NCBI GenBank assembly: GCA_023250955.1
Contig: JAHEZQ010000034.1
Coordinates: 1 to 43,903, forward strand
DNA from: Melioribacter sp.
Lineage (GTDB): Bacteria > Bacteroidota > Ignavibacteria > Ignavibacteriales > Melioribacteraceae
Direction: 5' to 3'
Length of the DNA: 43,903 nucleotides
How positions within the stretch are numbered: the stretch's first letter is position 1; every line of letters begins with the position of its first letter. Below, one piece after another: positions 17,196 through 27,200 of the stretch. Both the position numbers and the translations under genes were made by a program. The notes beneath the pieces were generated by a model. That model was not told the origin of the DNA. It made no database searches and worked only from the letters and a program-made list of their open reading frames with translations.

Positions 17196-17227
17196 ATCAC
17201 GGGTTCGACCCCCGTACGCGCTACAAA
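17196..17227. repeat. attR: 32-bp direct repeat of the tRNA-Glu 3' end
   Basis: Identical to 840-871 over 32 bases, ending in CGCGCTACAAA. Only the T-arm and acceptor 3' strand of the tRNA are present, so no second tRNA is made. It marks the right end of the island; host sequence resumes at 17228. Confidence 0.92.
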
Positions 17228-17251
17228 GGGAAATTATTATTTCCCTTTTTT
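17225..17251 (+). terminator. Rho-independent terminator, formerly of the tRNA-Glu gene
   Basis: AAAGGGAAAT (17225-17234) pairs perfectly with ATTTCCCTTT (17239-17248) around a TATT loop, followed by further T. It starts within the tRNA-end repeat, exactly where a terminator of the uninterrupted tRNA gene would be. Insertion of the island has moved it 16.4 kb from the tRNA. Confidence 0.75.
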
Positions 17252-17274
17252 GTAAAATATTTCTAATAGATCAA

Positions 17275-17610
17275 ATGCCAAGATTCGAAAAACATATTTT
17301 TATTTGTGAGAACAAAAGAGAAGCGGGGCATCCAAAAGGATGTTGTTCGGAAAAAGGCTCAATGGTAATCCGTGAATTATTTAAAAAAAGATTAAAGGAA
17401 CTTGGGCTTAATACAAAAGTTAGAGTGAATAGTTCGGGCTGTTTGGATGCATGTGAATTTGGCTCTGCTGTTGTTATTTACCCGGAACAAATTTGGTACG
17501 GAGGAGTGAAACTCGAAGATGTGGAAGAGATTATTCAGAAGCATATTATCAATGATGAACCAGTAGAAAAATTGCAAATTAAAGCCAAAAGGTTTTTAGG
17601 TCATGATTGA
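17275..17610 (+). CDS. Thioredoxin-fold [2Fe-2S] ferredoxin
   Basis: 111 residues. HIFICENKR holds C11; further Cys at C23-C24, then NSSGCLDACEFG with C56 and C60. The C-x(11)-C...C-x3-C arrangement is that of thioredoxin-like [2Fe-2S] ferredoxins (related to NuoE and the Azotobacter/Clostridium Shethna type). The end, VVIYPEQIWYGGVKLEDVEEIIQKHI, is the family's typical close. It carries electrons in the cytoplasm; the partner is unknown. Its end overlaps the start of nth by 8 bases, so the two are translationally coupled. Confidence 0.9.
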   Translation: MPRFEKHIFICENKREAGHPKGCCSEKGSMVIRELFKKRLKELGLNTKVRVNSSGCLDACEFGSAVVIYPEQIWYGGVKLEDVEEIIQKHIINDEPVEKLQIKAKRFLGHD

Positions 17611-18250
17611 TAAAAAAGATAAATCTCGTGCAAAAAAAATATTTGATATTCTTTCTAAAGAATACCTGGGTGTACGCCCGGCACTAGAATATACATCTGC
17701 ATTTGAATTATTAATCTCAACAATTTTATCTGCACAGTGTACTGATGAACGTGTAAATATTATAACTATAAAACTTTTCAAAAAATATAAAAAGCCGGAG
17801 GATTATCTAAAAGTTTCAGCTAAGGAACTCGAGAAGGATATTTTCTCCACCGGATTTTACAGGCAAAAGGCAAAAAGTATTCGTAACTGTTGCACACAGC
17901 TTATAGAAAATTATCATGGGAAAGTACCTAAAAACTTTGATGAACTAACAAAATTATCCGGCGTAGGCAGAAAGACAGCATCAGTTGTTGCCGGTAATGC
18001 ATTTGGAATCCCCGCAATTGCAGTTGATACTCATGTTAAAAGATTATCCAACTTACTTGGGTTCATAAAATCAAACGATCCGGAGAAAATTGAGTTCTGC
18101 CTAAAAGAATTATTACCTGATAGTTACTGGATTAATGCTTCTCACTGGTTGGCAAAACATGGAAGAAATGTTTGTTATGCTAGAAAACCAAAATGCCATG
18201 ATTGTGTATTGGCGGACGATTGTCCTTCATTTAATTCATCATCAAAATAG
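17603..18250 (+). CDS. nth: Endonuclease III (DNA glycosylase/AP lyase)
   Basis: 215 residues, the usual length. The helix-hairpin-helix is LSGVGRKTASVV, with catalytic Lys124, and the catalytic Asp142 lies in AVDTHVKRLSN. The [4Fe-4S] cluster ligands C191-x6-C198-x2-C201-x5-C207 are complete. It removes oxidised pyrimidines from DNA and nicks the abasic site in base excision repair. The ATG lies inside the end of the ferredoxin gene (8-base overlap). Confidence 0.96.
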   Translation: MIDKKDKSRAKKIFDILSKEYLGVRPALEYTSAFELLISTILSAQCTDERVNIITIKLFKKYKKPEDYLKVSAKELEKDIFSTGFYRQKAKSIRNCCTQLIENYHGKVPKNFDELTKLSGVGRKTASVVAGNAFGIPAIAVDTHVKRLSNLLGFIKSNDPEKIEFCLKELLPDSYWINASHWLAKHGRNVCYARKPKCHDCVLADDCPSFNSSSK

Positions 18251-18261
18251 AAGGAGTAAAA

Positions 18262-18831
18262 ATGAGTTCTGATATAATGAGAGACAGAAGTTATTGTTTA
18301 TCCATACTTCAAGAATATACTAAGAGTGATAGTTTATTGAAACATGCCTATGCTGTAGAAACTTGTGTAAGAGCTTATGCTGAGAAATTTGGCGAAGACA
18401 TTGAATATTGGAGCTGCGTTGCTCTGCTTCATGATTTTGATTATGAAATGTTTCCTACTGCCGAACAGCACCCATATAAAGGATCGGAAATATTAAACGA
18501 GAAAGGATTTGATGAAGAATTCAGAAATGCAATCATGTCCCATGCAGATTATACAAATATTCCACGCAATACTCTTTTAAGAAAAACTCTTTTTGCTTGT
18601 GATGAATTAGCAGGATTTATTACTGCAGTAACGTATGTTAGGCCGAGTAGATCAATTGAAGAGGTAGAAGTAAAGTCAGTAATCAAAAAAATGAAAGATA
18701 AAGCATTTGCCCGAGCTGTGAACCGTGAAGATATTACAAAAGGTGCGGAAACGTTAGGTATTGTCTTGGAAGATCATATAGGATTTTGTATTAATGCTAT
18801 GAAATTGAATAGGGTCTTACTAGGTTTATAA
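18262..18831 (+). CDS. HD-domain metal-dependent phosphohydrolase
   Basis: 189 residues. H28 (LLKHAYAVE), the HD pair H57-D58 (ALLHDFDYE), a helical region with H94 (MSHADY) and D114 (FACDELAGF) give the H...HD...D metal set. Such small HD proteins hydrolyse phosphate esters or nucleotides; the substrate is not known. AAGGAG precedes the ATG. It is 11 bases after nth and is probably the third gene of the same operon. Confidence 0.88.
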   Translation: MSSDIMRDRSYCLSILQEYTKSDSLLKHAYAVETCVRAYAEKFGEDIEYWSCVALLHDFDYEMFPTAEQHPYKGSEILNEKGFDEEFRNAIMSHADYTNIPRNTLLRKTLFACDELAGFITAVTYVRPSRSIEEVEVKSVIKKMKDKAFARAVNREDITKGAETLGIVLEDHIGFCINAMKLNRVLLGL

Positions 18832-18922
18832 TGATAGCTAATAATGTTCTAATTATTTGTTACATAGTAAATGAAAGTGAATAAACTCCATATATAATGT
18901 TTTTGAATTTATGTAATTCTGT

Positions 18923-18960
18923 TTTGACTTGACATCGTGCTATATCTTACCTAAATTTTG
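18923..18960 (+). promoter_or_regulatory. Possible promoter for the T9SS operon
   Basis: TTTG at 18923-18926 and TTG at 18929-18931 precede CTAAATTTTG (18951-18960), which differs from TAnnTTTG by one extra base. It is the only candidate in the 230-base gap before porU, and about 100 bases lie between it and the start codon. Weak. Confidence 0.25.
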
Positions 18961-19062
18961 CCCAGAAAATTTGGAGAAAAACTATATAGAGTTTGTTTAC
19001 CGCTTTGAATTCCTATACTGAAAAAAAATTTTAAAAACATTATTAAATCATTCAACAGAGCG

Positions 19063-22000
19063 ATGAAATACAAATTCTTTTTAGTAATTCTCTTTTTTGT
19101 TTTAAATCTGATTGTTTACTCACAAGATTTAAGAGTTTTATCTTCCGATAGATCTTCAATTGTTATTGAATATCGTCCTATCTATAAAGACACCGTAACT
19201 ATATCAGCTTCCGGTAATTTTTATAAAAAATTAAATCTTCTTGGCGGATACATTGAGAATATTACTAAATATGGTCTTCCGCAAATTCCGGTGAGAGAAA
19301 TCAACGTTGGCGTTCCTTCAGAATTGGGAAATACAATTCAAGTTTTAAGTGCAGATTATTCCATTTTGCAAGGACAGTATGCACCTGTTCCTCAATTGCA
19401 GAAAGATCTACTTTCGTCTGTAGAGAATTATATAGCCGGAGATAAGTATTCAAGTTTCTCAGCTCCGGATATTGTTGCTTTTGATGAATACGGATTAGTT
19501 AGAAACTTGCCGGTACAGACGATTAAAATTCATCCTGTTATTTTTGATGCATCATCAAATATTATTAAGGTTTACAAAAAAATAGTTATTAAAATCTCGT
19601 TTGCTTCTACTCCTTCTAATAGAGAATTAATACTGGATAACACTTTTCAATCCATTGTTTTGAATTGGGAGACCGCTAGGAACTGGGGAATCTCTGAGAA
19701 AAAATTATCCAAGACATCAGCTTCAGTTTTAGCAACGGGCGATTGGTATAGGTTTGAAGCTCCGGAAGAAGGTATATATAAAATAGATAGAACTTTTTTA
19801 CAAGCAATTGGAATTGATGTTAATGCAACAGATTTTAATCCAAAGACAATAAAAATCTATAACAACGGGGGATATCCGCTTCCGGAAGATTTAAGTAAAT
19901 CGAACAACCAAGGTTTGATTGAAAATGCAATTGCAGTCATCGGTGAAGAAGATGGAAGATTTGATACTGGAGATTATATAATTTTTTACGGAAGACCCCA
20001 GGAATTTTGGGAATATAGTTCATCTGGAAAAAATATTGTACGAATTAAACAACCGTTTTCTAAAAAAAATTATTACTGGCTTACATACGGCAGTGCTAAT
20101 GGTAAACGTATTTCAAATAAACAATCCTTGAATGTTTCTGGTGCATATCAACAAATATCAACATTAGCATTTAAGAGTCTTGACAAAGACAGTGTAAATA
20201 TTGGAAGAAGCGGTAGAGATTATTTTGGAGACCAATTAGATAATACAACAAAAAGTAGGACATATCTCACAACTCTAAACGGTATTGTCCCTTCAAGTGT
20301 TATAAGATATAATTTCCGAGTTGCTAATGCATCCACAACAGTTTTTCCATATAGTATTGAAGAAAGCGGAAGCCAGATATACTCTGCTTATGTATCGGGA
20401 ATCTATCAATATATATTTGGTATTGAAAATATTGGTACTGCAATCTATGGCGGACAATTATCCGACGAAAGAAGTAACCTGAAATTTTCAATCAACACAT
20501 CTTCTTCTAGTGCAAAATTATATTTAGATTATTTTGAAATAGCCTATCAAAGACAACTTAAATCTGTATCGGACAACTTCTTATTATTTTCAAAAGATAC
20601 AACAGCAACTATTGAATATACATTAAGTAATTTTTCCAGTAGTTCAATACAAACATTTGATGTTTCTGATTTTGCCAATGTAAAAAATATTTCAAATGCT
20701 ATAATTAGCGGAGGACAATTTAAATTCCAATCTTCGGAAACTAAAGATAACGTTCGAAGATATCTTGCCGTAACGTCGGCAGCGTATAAAACTCCGGTTA
20801 ACGGAATTAAGATTAGTAATTCTAACATTCGTAGTAATCTTACAGGCAGCGAAATGATTGTAATAACAGCTAAAGATTTTAAGACTCAGGCAGAACGATA
20901 TGCCACTTATAGATCTAATCAATCACCTAATAAATTATCTACACAGATATTTTATGTCGATGAGATTTTCAATGAATTCTCATGCGGCTCTTTAGACCCT
21001 ACAGCCATTAGAGATTTTCTAAAGTATGCTTATGAGAACTGGCAGATAAAACCGTCTTACGTTTTGCTTTTTGGAGACGGTGATTATGATTATCTAAATA
21101 TGGAAAAATTAAATAAAAATTTTGTACCTCCATATGAAACAGTAGAATCTTTAGATGAGATATATTCATATCCGACAGACGATTATTATGCTCGTATTTC
21201 GGGTAATGATAGACGAAATGATATTGCTATTGGGAGGCTTAATATTAATACTGCTGAAGAAGCTGATTCTGTAATTAACAAAATAATAAAATACGAGACC
21301 GGACTTGAAAAGGGATTATGGAGAAATAATATTACACTTGTTGCAGATGACGGACCTCAGGAAGTGGGGCGTGATGATGGAAGTTTACACACTTCACAAT
21401 CGGAAAATTTAGCTAATAGAAGAATTCCAAAATATTTCGATCTTGATAAAATTTATTTAGCAGCTTATCCGACAGTTTTTACAGGGTTAGGAAGAAGGAA
21501 ACCTGAAGTTAATAAAGCAATTATAAATGCAATAAATGATGGGACTCTAATACTTAACTATGTAGGACATGGGAACCCTGCTGTTTGGGCACACGAAAAT
21601 GTGTTTGAAAGATCAACGTTTGTAAATCTATTAAAGAATCCAAATTATTTTTTCTTAACGGCCGCTACTTGTGATTTTGGTAAATATGATGACCCCACAC
21701 AACTTAGTTCAACAGAAATATTAATGAAGATGAACGGAGGAGCAATAGCTGCTTTTTCAGCTTCAAGAGTAGTTTTTGCAACCGATAATGCGACAATAAA
21801 TGATTCACTTTACAGTAGACTTTTCCAAACAAGAGAGGCAGGAAATCTTCCGATTAGAATTGGCAAGGCTTATCTTTTAGCCAAACAATTCTTATTCGAT
21901 GTTAATGATGAGAAATTCCATCTGTTCGGCGATCCAGCTATACGTTTGGATGAACCTCTTAATCCAACATCAATTGATTCCGTTAATGGTAAAACTTTAA

Positions 22001-23019
22001 AATCTGTTGTGCAGGTTAATGCATTAGGATCTGTTAAAATAAAAGGAACGGTAAGAAACACTAACGGAACTTTAGCTCAGTATAATGGTGATGCAGTAAT
22101 AAGTATGTACGATTCTGAACGGTCGCTTTATCTAAAAGAAATGGATTACACTGTAACATTGCAGGGCGGATTAGTTTATCGGGGAAAAACTTCTGTCTCG
22201 AACGGTGAGTTTCAAACTGAATTTGTTGTACCCAAAGATATTTCCTATGAAAATAAAAATGGAAAGATAGTTGCTTATATCGCCAACAGCGCGACTGATG
22301 GTGTTGGTTATTCAACTAATGTGTTGGTTGGCGGAACTAATCCGAATGCAGTTAACGATGGGAAAGGACCGGAAGTTGCTATCTATTTTGATGATATCAA
22401 TAATGAAAGTTCGTATCTCGTTAATCCCGATTTTACATTAATAGTAAAACTTTCTGATCAAACTGGCCTAAACACTACAGGAACGGGAATTGGTCATAAG
22501 TTGGAAGCGATATTGAATGATGATGAAACTAATCCAATTGATCTTACAAATAGTTTTATCGGCGATTTGAATTCCGGCGGTAAGTCAGGATTAATAAAAT
22601 ATAAATTTACTGGAATGGCAATAGGTGATTACAAAATAAAAATCAAAGCATGGGATGTGTTCAATAATTTTTCTTCTCAGGAAGCGAACTTTTCAGTTGT
22701 ATCAAGTGATAAAGGAATTGTATTACGTGACATAGTAAACTATCCTAATCCGTTCTCATCCAATACAACATTTACTTTCCAACATAATGTTGCAAGTGCT
22801 ATAAATGTAAAAATAAAAATTTACACAATTGCAGGTAGATTGATAAAACAAATAGACCAATCTGATCTACTAGATAAATTTGTTCGTATTGATTGGGACG
22901 GGCGCGATGCTGATGAAAATCAAATTGCAAACGGAACTTATCTTTACAAATTAATTGTGGAATCTGTTGATGGTAAGTACAAAGATAATGTACTTGGAAA
23001 ATTGGCTGTAATTAGATAA
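19063..23019 (+). CDS. porU: PorU-like type IX secretion sortase (peptidase family C25)
   Basis: 1318 residues. A signal peptide (KYKFFLVILFFVLNLIVYSQ) starts the protein. The N-terminal half is beta-rich. The gingipain-type C25 peptidase domain (about 570-930) shows YVLLFGDGDYDY, then NYVGHGNPAVWAHE with catalytic His836, and TAATCDFGKYDDP with catalytic Cys870. The C-terminus (from about 1224, NYPNPFSSNTTF...ANGTYLYKL) is a FlgD-like/T9SS-type domain. In T9SS, PorU cleaves cargo C-terminal signals at the cell surface and attaches A-LPS, working with PorV, whose homologue follows at once. Length is typical. Confidence 0.92.
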   Translation: MKYKFFLVILFFVLNLIVYSQDLRVLSSDRSSIVIEYRPIYKDTVTISASGNFYKKLNLLGGYIENITKYGLPQIPVREINVGVPSELGNTIQVLSADYSILQGQYAPVPQLQKDLLSSVENYIAGDKYSSFSAPDIVAFDEYGLVRNLPVQTIKIHPVIFDASSNIIKVYKKIVIKISFASTPSNRELILDNTFQSIVLNWETARNWGISEKKLSKTSASVLATGDWYRFEAPEEGIYKIDRTFLQAIGIDVNATDFNPKTIKIYNNGGYPLPEDLSKSNNQGLIENAIAVIGEEDGRFDTGDYIIFYGRPQEFWEYSSSGKNIVRIKQPFSKKNYYWLTYGSANGKRISNKQSLNVSGAYQQISTLAFKSLDKDSVNIGRSGRDYFGDQLDNTTKSRTYLTTLNGIVPSSVIRYNFRVANASTTVFPYSIEESGSQIYSAYVSGIYQYIFGIENIGTAIYGGQLSDERSNLKFSINTSSSSAKLYLDYFEIAYQRQLKSVSDNFLLFSKDTTATIEYTLSNFSSSSIQTFDVSDFANVKNISNAIISGGQFKFQSSETKDNVRRYLAVTSAAYKTPVNGIKISNSNIRSNLTGSEMIVITAKDFKTQAERYATYRSNQSPNKLSTQIFYVDEIFNEFSCGSLDPTAIRDFLKYAYENWQIKPSYVLLFGDGDYDYLNMEKLNKNFVPPYETVESLDEIYSYPTDDYYARISGNDRRNDIAIGRLNINTAEEADSVINKIIKYETGLEKGLWRNNITLVADDGPQEVGRDDGSLHTSQSENLANRRIPKYFDLDKIYLAAYPTVFTGLGRRKPEVNKAIINAINDGTLILNYVGHGNPAVWAHENVFERSTFVNLLKNPNYFFLTAATCDFGKYDDPTQLSSTEILMKMNGGAIAAFSASRVVFATDNATINDSLYSRLFQTREAGNLPIRIGKAYLLAKQFLFDVNDEKFHLFGDPAIRLDEPLNPTSIDSVNGKTLKSVVQVNALGSVKIKGTVRNTNGTLAQYNGDAVISMYDSERSLYLKEMDYTVTLQGGLVYRGKTSVSNGEFQTEFVVPKDISYENKNGKIVAYIANSATDGVGYSTNVLVGGTNPNAVNDGKGPEVAIYFDDINNESSYLVNPDFTLIVKLSDQTGLNTTGTGIGHKLEAILNDDETNPIDLTNSFIGDLNSGGKSGLIKYKFTGMAIGDYKIKIKAWDVFNNFSSQEANFSVVSSDKGIVLRDIVNYPNPFSSNTTFTFQHNVASAINVKIKIYTIAGRLIKQIDQSDLLDKFVRIDWDGRDADENQIANGTYLYKLIVESVDGKYKDNVLGKLAVIR

Positions 23020-23055
23020 AATATAACTTAACGAATCAGAAAAAATATCTTTTTT

Positions 23056-23060
23056 GGAGG
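23056..23060 (+). promoter_or_regulatory. Ribosome binding site fixing the porV start
   Basis: GGAGG lies 8 bases before the ATG at 23069. A TTG at 23054 is in frame but overlaps this motif, so the ATG is the start. Confidence 0.85.
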
Positions 23061-23068
23061 TAGTACAA

Positions 23069-24229
23069 ATGAAAAAAATATCGATGCTTTTGTTTGTGTG
23101 TGCATTGATAATGTCGTTTAACAAGATTTCAGCTCAAGGTGAAGCAGCAGTACCGTTTTTGCTTTTAGCTCCGGATTCAAGAGCGGGCGGAATTGGTGAA
23201 TCAGGTTCTGGATTGGCGGATAACTCAGCCGCTATTTTTTGGAACCCGGCCGGCATTGCTTTCTTAACAGGATCGGAATTCAGTTTTACTCACAGTAATT
23301 GGCTTCCGGCATTCAACCTTGATCTATTTTACGACTATGCAACTTATCGTCAATACATTGAAGATCTTAACGGCAGTGTAACTGCAAGTGTAACATATAT
23401 GAACTTTGGTGAATTTGTAAGAACAAGTTCAAATTCTCCCGATCCAATCGGAACATTTAAATCTTTCGATGCCGCACTAACATTAGGCTATGCGACTAAG
23501 TTAAGTAATAGTTGGGGGCTTGGATTAAACTTCAGATTAATTCACAGCCGTTTGGCCGATAAACCAACAGAAGCAGAACAAGGTAAAGGTGTTGCAACTT
23601 CAGTAAGCTTTGATGTTGCTGCTATGTGGCGTCCGGAACATTTTGAAGTACCACTCCTGGGTGATCTTGGAAATCAATTTAGTCTTGGAATGAATCTTAG
23701 TAATCTTGGACCTAAAATTTATTATATAGATCAGGCTCAAGCAGATCCAATCCCGACAAATCTGCGTGTAGGATTAGCAGCAAGAATATTTCAAGATGAA
23801 TTCAACTCGCTGACTTACACTGTAGATTTTAGTAAACTCCTGATCGGCGTTGCCGATAGTACTGGAAAACGTCCCGATTTTTACAAAGCAATATTTACAT
23901 CTTGGACCGACAGATCATTCAGTGAAGTTATGAAGGATGTTGTTACTTCAATGGGATTAGAATATTGGTACGGTAATGTTGCTGAAGGATTTCAGTTTGC
24001 ATTACGCGCAGGTTTCTTTTACGAAGATCCGGATCATGGAAATAGAAAATTTGTAACTCTTGGCGCTGGCATTCGTTATGAATTGTATGGATTTGATTTT
24101 AGTTATATAACCACAGATATATTTAAAGGAACTGAAAATCATCCGCTATCAAATACTCTCCGTTTTACTTTATCAATTGGTTGGGGATCTCAAACAAGAA
24201 CTACACTTGGTTTTCCTCGCGGAATATAA
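23069..24229 (+). CDS. porV: PorV-like outer-membrane protein of the type IX secretion system
   Basis: 386 residues. The signal peptide is MKKISMLLFVCALIMSFNKI...SAQ. The opening FLLLAPDSRAGGIGESG and then DNSAAIFWNPAGIAFL is the classic PorV/PorQ family start, followed by alternating beta strands of an outer-membrane barrel of the FadL type. PorV binds substrates leaving the translocon and delivers them to PorU at the cell surface. It is 49 bases after porU, and the M6-like gene starts 7 bases after its stop. Confidence 0.92.
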   Translation: MKKISMLLFVCALIMSFNKISAQGEAAVPFLLLAPDSRAGGIGESGSGLADNSAAIFWNPAGIAFLTGSEFSFTHSNWLPAFNLDLFYDYATYRQYIEDLNGSVTASVTYMNFGEFVRTSSNSPDPIGTFKSFDAALTLGYATKLSNSWGLGLNFRLIHSRLADKPTEAEQGKGVATSVSFDVAAMWRPEHFEVPLLGDLGNQFSLGMNLSNLGPKIYYIDQAQADPIPTNLRVGLAARIFQDEFNSLTYTVDFSKLLIGVADSTGKRPDFYKAIFTSWTDRSFSEVMKDVVTSMGLEYWYGNVAEGFQFALRAGFFYEDPDHGNRKFVTLGAGIRYELYGFDFSYITTDIFKGTENHPLSNTLRFTLSIGWGSQTRTTLGFPRGI

Positions 24230-24235
24230 ACCAAA

Positions 24236-27200
24236 ATGAAAAAAGTTTTTTCAATCGTATTCTTTATTCTTGGATTGGGCAGTTTATCTGCCCAATCTTT
24301 TGTAAAACCATATAATTCAGGTTTTAATCAGAACAGATATGTACAGTCCAATGATACTTTGAAGATTCTTGCTGTTATGATTGATTTCCAGGAAGATAAA
24401 TACGATGCTACAATTGGTAACGGCAAATTCGGTTCTAATTATACACAGGCTTATGGAGATACAATTTTAGATCCGCTTCCGCATAATGCAAATTATTTTT
24501 CAGACCATCTTCTTTTTGCAAAAAATTATTATCAAAAAGTATCACGCGGGAAATTAAATATTAGTTATAAAGTTTTACCGGATGTGGTTACTGTTACTAA
24601 AACTATGCGGAATTATGTTCCAACATATCAATCAAAAGATTTTACACCAATTGCAGATTTTGCAAGTGAAGTTTGGAAACTTGCTGACGGAAAATATTCT
24701 AACATTAAATTCTCCGACTATAATCTTTTCATAATATTTCATGCTGGAGTTAGCAGTGGTTTAGACCTTGGAACATTTTCGATAGATCGTAACTTGCCTT
24801 CGCTTTATTTAGGGCAAAGCGCTTTTAAAAAAGTTTACGGGGATCAGTTTACAGGGATTTCAACTCGCAGTGGTAAGATTGTAAATTCTATAATTCTTCC
24901 AGAGACAGAATCAAGAGAACTTACGGCGATTGATAATTCGATATTCTTGCAACAAATTACTATTAACGGTGAGTTGGTTAATAACATTGGTAACTATCTT
25001 GGTCTACCGGATCTGTTTGATACTGAAACGGGGCTTAGTGCTATTGGTAGATTTGGTTTAATGGACGGACAGGCGATCAGTGCAAATAATGGAATGTTTC
25101 CACCAGAACCGTCTGCATGGGAGAAAATATTTTTAGGTTGGGAACAACCGGTAACACTTAGAATTAATAATTCTCATCCCAGTGTTTCAGCAAGACTAAC
25201 TGCTTTGGTTCAGGATACAACTTTACTTAAAATCCCGATCAACTCAACAGAATATTTCCTTGTAGAGAACAGACAACAGGATGCAAAAAAAGATAGAGTA
25301 AGTATAACATACAGAAAGAGCGGGCAAACTTATAATACAATTATTCAAGCAGATACAAGCGGACTATTTAGTATAACACCGGATAAAATTGATGGCGGCG
25401 TTGTGGTTGATGTTGATGAATTCGATGCGGCTGTTCCAGGAAACGGTATTGTTATTTGGCATGTTGATGAAAAAATAATAAATGAAAAACTTGTTGAGAA
25501 TAAGATAAACAGCGATCCAAACGCAAGAGGTGTTTATGTAGAAGAAGCCGATGGAATTTTTGATATAGGCAAACGTTTCAATACAATTTTTGGAGTTGCT
25601 ATTGGAGAGGGAACTAACGAAGACTTTTGGTATGCAGGTAACAAAGCGAAGCTTTACAAAAACAGATTTGCACAGGATACAAAACCAAATACAATGTCTA
25701 CCAGCGGTTCGAATAGTTTAATCACAATGGAAAACTTTACTGCAGTTTCAAATAAGATGAGTTTTGATATCAGCTTTAGCAATGGGAATATAAAACTTAT
25801 TACTTCTAAAAAATTAAATATAGGACAGAATAAAATTTTTCTTTCGGCTCGAAGTTATTCGTCACAAAATTTTATATATGTTATAGAAAACTCTAATTTG
25901 CTCAAGTATGATTTGAATGGTACTCTCATAAAATCAATTCCAAATTTTTCTGATATACAGCCCATTGTTTTTGATTACAATTCTACTCAATATGTAATGG
26001 GAGGGAAAGGTACCCTGTTAAATATTTACTCGGAAAATTTACAAGATGAAAAACTGAAAACACTTGACTGCACGGGACAAAGAATTACGGCATTAAGTAT
26101 TGATCTAAAAAAAGTCGGTGTGCCGTCAATTCTTATCGGACTTTGGATTCCTAATGCACGGGCATATTTAATTCCGTTAGACATTTTAATGAACATGACA
26201 GTTTTTAAAACAAATGCTTATGGGATGTTAGAAACATATTACGAAATCACAAATTTTGGTGTAGATAATTCTTTTTATACAATGCTCGGCTCAGGAAATT
26301 TTTTCGAATATTCCTCTGAATCTAAAGGACTACAATTATATAATTATGGATATGGATTAAAATCAATTCTTACCAAAGGGAAAAATGGCGAATATGTTTC
26401 GACAATTTTAATGAAAGATAATAAATTTTTAATCGCCAAGCGTGGGAACATATTAGCATCATTTACAATAAAATCCGACTTTGCAATAAATACGTTTGCA
26501 TGCGCAGATCTTTTCAATGATGGTCAAAATTATATATTAATTTCAAACGGTAATTCTCTTGAAGCTTATAATTATGAAGGAGTAATGGCTAAAAATTTTC
26601 CATTTACGCTTTCATCTGGAGAAAATTTTATTGGAACTCCTTTAGCTGTAGATTTAGACCGGGATGGATTTTCAGAAGTAATTGGATTTACTGATAAAGG
26701 AAATATTATTGCGGTTAATCCGGTTACGGGAAAACTTGTAGACGGATTTCCAATTTCTAGTGGAGCTAAAATTTCTGCTACACCAATTTTAATTGCGGAA
26801 GAATTACCAACTATGGGACCACTTCCGACTTACAAACCTTATCTTGTTTTAATTGATCAAGCAAGTCAACTATATGTTTGGGATCTTGCACCAACACAAG
26901 GAAAATCATTTTGGAGTGGAGAATACGGCGATGCAGTCAATTCATCTTTTGTTACTGCACCTTCGATATCGCAGCAAGTAGCGGATTTCTTCCCAATTAA
27001 TAAAGCCTACAATTGGCCTAATCCGGTTTATGGTAATTCAACAAATATTCGTTATTACGTTTCGGAAGATTCCAATGTGAAAATAAAAATAGTTGATCTT
27101 GCGGGTGAATTAGTTGCAGAACTGAATAATAAAGCACGAGGCGGATTTGATAACGAAACTATTTGGGATGTTTCGAAAATTCAGAGTGGTATTTATTACG

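Larger units (their letters stand above)
840..17227. mobile_element. Integrative genomic island in tRNA-Glu(CUC), about 16.4 kb
   Basis: The boundaries are the two identical 32-bp repeats (840-871 and 17196-17227). The tyrosine integrase gene reads inward from beside the right repeat. Cargo: an exported trypsin-like protease, a RepA-like ATPase with small partner genes, a coiled-coil/HTH protein, a type I-like restriction operon, a TGT-like/membrane/ArcS-like operon, and a small unknown gene. No conjugation, capsid or relaxase genes are seen, so this is either a non-conjugative, possibly mobilised island or a satellite. The restriction operon looks different in base use from the more AT-rich minus-strand operon next to it (visual impression, not calculated), so the cargo may have several origins. 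Confidence 0.9.

Noticed and set aside
17196-17227. Second tRNA gene
   Set aside because: Only the T arm and acceptor end are present; no D or anticodon arm, so it is the attR repeat.
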